41,326 nt of DNA from a virus: positions 55,560-96,885 of the IMG/VR virus record IMGVR_UViG_3300030060_003999. One strand, given 5' to 3'. The translations under genes were made by a program, and so were the position numbers. Shown here one piece after another: positions 38,144 to 41,326 of this stretch. Below the pieces are notes generated by a model, which did no database searches, was not told the DNA's origin, and was given only the letters and a program-made list of their open reading frames with translations. The stretch's first letter is position 1. Every line of letters begins with the position of its first letter.

Positions 38144-39037
38144 ATGAAAGTAGTTTATGGACATACCGATTCTATCTATGTGCAAATTGATTCCGTAGAA
38201 ACTGCTCAAAAAGCGATTAAAGAAATTGAAGCATCAGTAAGGGAACACTTTCCTAATGTAATGGGATTAGATGAACACCCAGTAGTATTAGAATTTGAAA
38301 AGTATTTTTCAGCATTAGGTGTAGGAACAACCAAAAACAGAAATGCAGGGTTAGTATCTTGGGATGATGGAGAATGGTTAAAAGAACCAAAGTTCACTAT
38401 GACTGGTTTTACTGCTAAAAGAGTGAGCGAAACTAAACTAGCCAAAGAAGTTCAAACTAATACTCTTCAAATGTGGGTTCAACAGAAAACTCAAGCAGAA
38501 ATAAACAAGTATCTTTTTGACACATATCAAAAGGTCTTAACTGGACAAATAGATTTAAAATCAATCATTAAAAGAAGCCGACTACGCCCTGCTAGATTCA
38601 CAGTAAAATGCCCAGAATGTAAAACTAAATATCATCTTAGAGAATGTTTAGAGTTGAAACATTCTGTTTGTAAAAAATGTTCAACAGAAACAAAGCATTT
38701 TACTACTATGGAAGGAAAAAGACCGTCAATTGGTTCAGGAATTGCTGGTGTTTTATATGCTTGGCAGGAAAATGACACTAATTTTGATGATTCTTATTTA
38801 TTTATTAAAGTAATGGGCTTTTGTAATTCATTTATTCATCCTTTGACTCAAGAAAAGAAAGATGTTGAATACATATCGGGCATAACCAATGAAGATTTCA
38901 AAGGTTATACTCCCGATTGGAAGCACTACGCTGAACAAGTAGTAAAGAAAGCCGAACCTATTTACAAGGCTATGGGTTGGGATATATCGTCTATCCGCAC
39001 AGGATATACACAACAAAGCCTTGATGAATGGTGGTAA
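38144..39037 (+). CDS. polB: Family B DNA polymerase, C-terminal part (motif C, thumb, PIP box)
   Basis: It begins with polymerase motif C, VVYGHTDSIYV (canonical YGDTDS; the catalytic second Asp is D9, the first is His7). The join with the N-terminal part is seamless: no conserved residues are missing. FTMTGFTAKRVSETKLAKEVQ corresponds to the palm/thumb border. An insertion with C156, C159, C176 and C179 forms a zinc ribbon not usual at this place. The C-terminus QQSLDEWW matches a PIP box (Q290, L293, W296, W297). The start is probably ATG 38144; the ribosome site is weak, so expression may depend on coupling. Confidence 0.9.
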   Translation: MKVVYGHTDSIYVQIDSVETAQKAIKEIEASVREHFPNVMGLDEHPVVLEFEKYFSALGVGTTKNRNAGLVSWDDGEWLKEPKFTMTGFTAKRVSETKLAKEVQTNTLQMWVQQKTQAEINKYLFDTYQKVLTGQIDLKSIIKRSRLRPARFTVKCPECKTKYHLRECLELKHSVCKKCSTETKHFTTMEGKRPSIGSGIAGVLYAWQENDTNFDDSYLFIKVMGFCNSFIHPLTQEKKDVEYISGITNEDFKGYTPDWKHYAEQVVKKAEPIYKAMGWDISSIRTGYTQQSLDEWW

Positions 39038-39039
39038 AT

Positions 39040-39249
39040 ATGAATAGAGAAGAATTAGAAAAAAGAAAAGAAGAATTATGGAAAGACTATCAATCAGCAC
39101 AAGTTGAAGGATATTTTGAAGATTACGATTTTGTGGAATATATGATTTATATGCATGATTTTGTTTCTGATGAATTAAGGTCGGCATCTAAAGAACTTAG
39201 AGAATGGGAAATGCGAAATCACCCGCAGTATAGGGGGAATAAAAGATGA
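39040..39249 (+). CDS. 69-aa charged helical protein
   Basis: MNREELEKRKEELWKDYQSAQVEGYF... is highly charged and helical. The ATG at 39040, three codons past the polymerase stop, follows GGTGGTAAAT. It overlaps the Cas4-like gene by four bases. Confidence 0.68.
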   Translation: MNREELEKRKEELWKDYQSAQVEGYFEDYDFVEYMIYMHDFVSDELRSASKELREWEMRNHPQYRGNKR

Positions 39250-40157
39250 ATACCGAAGATAGATATAATGCAAGAATAGCGTCAATGAGAGAGTTTACTT
39301 ATGATTGGTCGCCTGAAAATGCAGAAGACCCCTCTAAACCGATTCTAAAGATGAGTAAATCTTCTTTAGTCAATTCATTTGGTTGGTGTCCTAAAAAATA
39401 TGAGTTTGCTTATATTCAAAGATTACCACAAGACCAAACAGAAGCGATGAGAAAGGGAACTATCCTGCATAATGCGAGAGAAGATTTCTTTAATGAGTTT
39501 GATGTCAAGAAAGCCGAATCAATGAACAACTCAGAAGTTCTTGAATATTGCACTTCACTTCTGCCAGTTGATGAGTATTTTGATATTTCATTAACTGTTG
39601 CTGCATTTGAAGCACAACGCTTTATTGAAGCAAGAAGTGAAGAAAGAGTTGATGAATATTTACCAGTAATTAATGAAAAGATGTTTGACTGTGAAATTAC
39701 TATTCCTAAGAACGGTAGTAAAAAATATCCACTACAAAGAGATTATGTAGTAAGGCTTCAAGGAATCATTGACCGAGTATTTATTGAGAACGGCAAACTT
39801 ATTCCGTTTGAATACAAAACAGGAGGTTGGAAAGATTCAAAGGTATCTTCTATGCGACAAGAAATGGCTTTCTATCAATTGATGATTGAAAATGCTCCTG
39901 ATGAAGTTCTTGAAATGCATGGATTAACCCGTGATATGGAAGTATCTCATTGGGGTTGGTATTATCCAGCCGCTAATCATATTACGGTTGAACCAGTAAA
40001 GAAACGGTCAATGACCGCACTTATGGATAACATGGCTAAATTGATTTATACATATGAACAGAATCATTTCCCTGAAAAGTTTTGGAATGATTCCTGTTCT
40101 AATTGGTGTTCTTATTATGGCATTTGCCCTGCCGCACAAGAGGATTCGTGGTTATAA
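39246..40157 (+). CDS. Cas4/RecB-type PD-(D/E)XK nuclease with four Cys (Fe-S) ligands
   Basis: The active site is visible as H76 (GTILHNARE), D176 (QGIIDRVF) and E189-x-K191 (PFEYKTG), followed by the QxxxY-like RQEMAFYQ helix. C48 (GWCPKKYEFAY) together with C284, C288 and C294 (CSNWCSYYGIC) matches the four cysteines that hold an iron-sulfur cluster in Cas4 and AddB-type nucleases. At 303 residues it is longer than Cas4 (about 200). There are no CRISPR repeats or other cas genes, so a role in DNA end processing during replication or recombination is likelier. Confidence 0.9.
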   Translation: MNTEDRYNARIASMREFTYDWSPENAEDPSKPILKMSKSSLVNSFGWCPKKYEFAYIQRLPQDQTEAMRKGTILHNAREDFFNEFDVKKAESMNNSEVLEYCTSLLPVDEYFDISLTVAAFEAQRFIEARSEERVDEYLPVINEKMFDCEITIPKNGSKKYPLQRDYVVRLQGIIDRVFIENGKLIPFEYKTGGWKDSKVSSMRQEMAFYQLMIENAPDEVLEMHGLTRDMEVSHWGWYYPAANHITVEPVKKRSMTALMDNMAKLIYTYEQNHFPEKFWNDSCSNWCSYYGICPAAQEDSWL

Positions 40158-40528
40158 TGAATGATTTAATTAAAAAGAAAGTATTAGCAAGAAACTGGAC
40201 ATTCAATGAAATATCTAATCTAAAAGAAACAATAGGTTCTCTTTCTCAAGAGATTTACCTTGAGTTGTCTTTAGCGGAAAGATATGAGTTGATTAGAGAT
40301 ATTAGAATAAATGAAGGTTGGGTTGGTCTTGTTTATGAAGATGCTATGAGAGAAGCAATTATGACTACATTACAAGGTGATGTAGCAGGAATTATTAGAA
40401 ATATGCTAAATACGGCAACAGTAAATTTTGGAGGGAATATCAATGAAATATCCGAGAATGGTATGGGCGGGGAGTCAAATAAGAAACGCTCCACAAATGC
40501 GAAGAAAAAAGATGACGACAAGGAATGA
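40157..40528 (+). CDS. 123-aa protein of unknown function overlapping primase
   Basis: The start is the ATG at 40157, overlapping the nuclease stop (TAATG). The protein is helical (ARNWTFNEISNLKETIGSLSQ, YELIRDIRINEGWVGLVYEDAMREA), with a Lys/Asp-rich low-complexity tail. The tail lies in the 86 bases shared with the primase gene in another frame. Confidence 0.72.
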   Translation: MNDLIKKKVLARNWTFNEISNLKETIGSLSQEIYLELSLAERYELIRDIRINEGWVGLVYEDAMREAIMTTLQGDVAGIIRNMLNTATVNFGGNINEISENGMGGESNKKRSTNAKKKDDDKE

Positions 40529-41326
40529 TTATATTGATTTCGTTCAATCACATAACAACAGAACAAATGTATATACTACTGTTTATGATTTTGAATATTT
40601 CACGGAGAAAATGCCAGTTGAAGCAAGTGTAATTATTGATAGAATATTTTTAGATTTTGATGCTCACGAAGATGAATTAGATAAAGCATGGCGTGATGTA
40701 AAACAGGTGATGGAATTGGTTATTACAAATAATTATCAACATACTTTGTTTTTCTCAGGTCGTGGATTTCATTTATTTTTGTTCGGTAAAAGAACTAAAA
40801 ACATGAGAGATGTTCAAACATTCTTTAAAGAAATCAAAGAGTATTTAGTTATGAAAGTCGGAAAAGACAATACTCTTGATGAAAGAGTTGGGCAGACTAC
40901 AAGATTAAGAAGAGTGCCAAATACAGTTAATATGTCTTCTTCTGATGGAGAAGGAAATGCTCGTTATTGCATACCTTTGACTATTAATGATTTATCTTTA
41001 AGTATTGAAGAAATACTTACAATGGCTCTTAAGCCTCGCCATTTACCCTTCCAAAAGGGAGGCAAAAATGAGGTTGTGTTTCCCAAAGCACCCCCTATTG
41101 AGGCTATGGAGGGGTCTGTTTCTGTGCCTTCAAGCATAGGTAAATTGCCTATCTTGCCCTGTTTGCATAATGCGGTTATGGTAGAGAATCCCACGCATTT
41201 AGCAAGAGCATACCTTGTTTCTTGGTATCGGGATTTATTGTCGGGATATACAGATTTGTCTAATAACGCAGATAAACAAAAAGTTCATCAACTAATAATT
41301 GAAGAATTAGAAAGAGTCTTTGCTGA
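40443..41326 (+). CDS. priS: Archaeo-eukaryotic primase, catalytic subunit, 3' end outside the window
   Basis: The start follows GGAGGGAATATCA; 294 codons are present before the window ends. The catalytic acidic pair is in FLDFDAHED (D71, D73), and the primase signature FFSGRGFHLFLF (S105 to H110) and RLRRVPNTVN follow. This is the order of the AEP fold that makes primers for replication. The region after about residue 175 (PFQKGGKNEVVFPKAPPIEA and onward) is less typical and may be a linker to a second domain. Association with the nearby polymerase, clamp and nuclease genes supports the role. Confidence 0.88.
   Translation, partial: MKYPRMVWAGSQIRNAPQMRRKKMTTRNDYIDFVQSHNNRTNVYTTVYDFEYFTEKMPVEASVIIDRIFLDFDAHEDELDKAWRDVKQVMELVITNNYQHTLFFSGRGFHLFLFGKRTKNMRDVQTFFKEIKEYLVMKVGKDNTLDERVGQTTRLRRVPNTVNMSSSDGEGNARYCIPLTINDLSLSIEEILTMALKPRHLPFQKGGKNEVVFPKAPPIEAMEGSVSVPSSIGKLPILPCLHNAVMVENPTHLARAYLVSWYRDLLSGYTDLSNNADKQKVHQLIIEELERVFA

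Noticed and set aside
35692-39037. Intein or split intein joining the polymerase halves
   Set aside because: Neither half shows intein blocks (no N-terminal Cys/Ser block at the break, no His-Asn before the second half). The second half starts with its own Met directly before motif C.
39246-40157. Cas4-like nuclease as part of a CRISPR system
   Set aside because: No CRISPR repeats and no cas1 or cas2 genes are visible; position beside polymerase and primase favours a replication or recombination role.
1-41326. Insertion sequences, transposases or integrons
   Set aside because: No transposase motifs, terminal inverted repeats with target duplications, or integron-type attachment sites were recognised. 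The repeated CCATATGG motif is fixed relative to promoters, which argues for regulation rather than transposition.

Overview
The window looks like part of the genome of an AT-rich double-stranded DNA virus of an archaeon, most plausibly a marine euryarchaeote. The right half encodes an almost complete archaeal-type replication and transcription set: family B DNA polymerase, PCNA-type sliding clamp, RFC small subunit, archaeo-eukaryotic primase, ATP-dependent DNA ligase, a Sak4/RecA-like ATPase, a Cas4-like nuclease and TFB. These sit among dozens of very short, overlapping, unrecognised genes, as is usual for a virus. The gene content resembles what I remember of the published magroviruses of Marine Group II Euryarchaeota; that is recall and inference, not a search result. 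No terminase, capsid, portal or integrase gene was recognised, so the structural half is probably outside the window.

Layout. (1) 1-6200, minus strand: a 433-aa protein of unknown role, then mostly single-gene units, each with its own promoter and several with a hairpin terminator. Seven promoters carry the same palindrome, ACCATATGGT, flanked by CAAAG and CTTTG, upstream of a CCTTATAC-like TATA box; two further copies lie at 1774 and 1979. The units encode two paralogous proteins, small phage-type proteins and one three-gene operon. (2) 6198-7039: a non-coding divergence region with nested inverted repeats built on TGAGAAA, the best origin candidate. (3) 7040-12200, plus strand: a third member of the paralogous family, tandem RNA hairpins, tRNA-Leu(UAA), a structured leader before a UvrD-like helicase, small zinc-ribbon proteins, a marine-phage-type protein and tRNA-Arg(UCU). 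(4) 12197-24700: a coiled-coil protein, a ubiquitin-like candidate ending in GG plus two residues, class II ribonucleotide reductase, TFB, a MazG-like protein, an E1/ThiF-like protein, a JAMM peptidase and a groES/groEL-like pair. (5) 24694-41326: small genes, then ligase, a histone-fold candidate, a LAGLIDADG relative lacking its usual acidic residue, a clamp-loader pair, a putative ssDNA-binding protein, Sak4, PCNA, a DNA polymerase split into two genes by a five-gene block, Cas4-like nuclease and primase, which runs off the window.

How the genes work together. TFB, tRNAs and a PC4-like protein would support viral gene expression. RNR and MazG would shape nucleotide pools. Helicase, primase, split polymerase, clamp, clamp loader, SSB candidate, ligase, Sak4 and Cas4-like nuclease form a replication-recombination set, and C-terminal PIP-like motifs on several of them suggest assembly around the clamp. 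The Ubl-E1-JAMM trio and the bacterial-type chaperonin pair are the most unexpected modules. Start codons were chosen mainly from Shine-Dalgarno positions and from ATGA, TGATG or TAATG overlaps.
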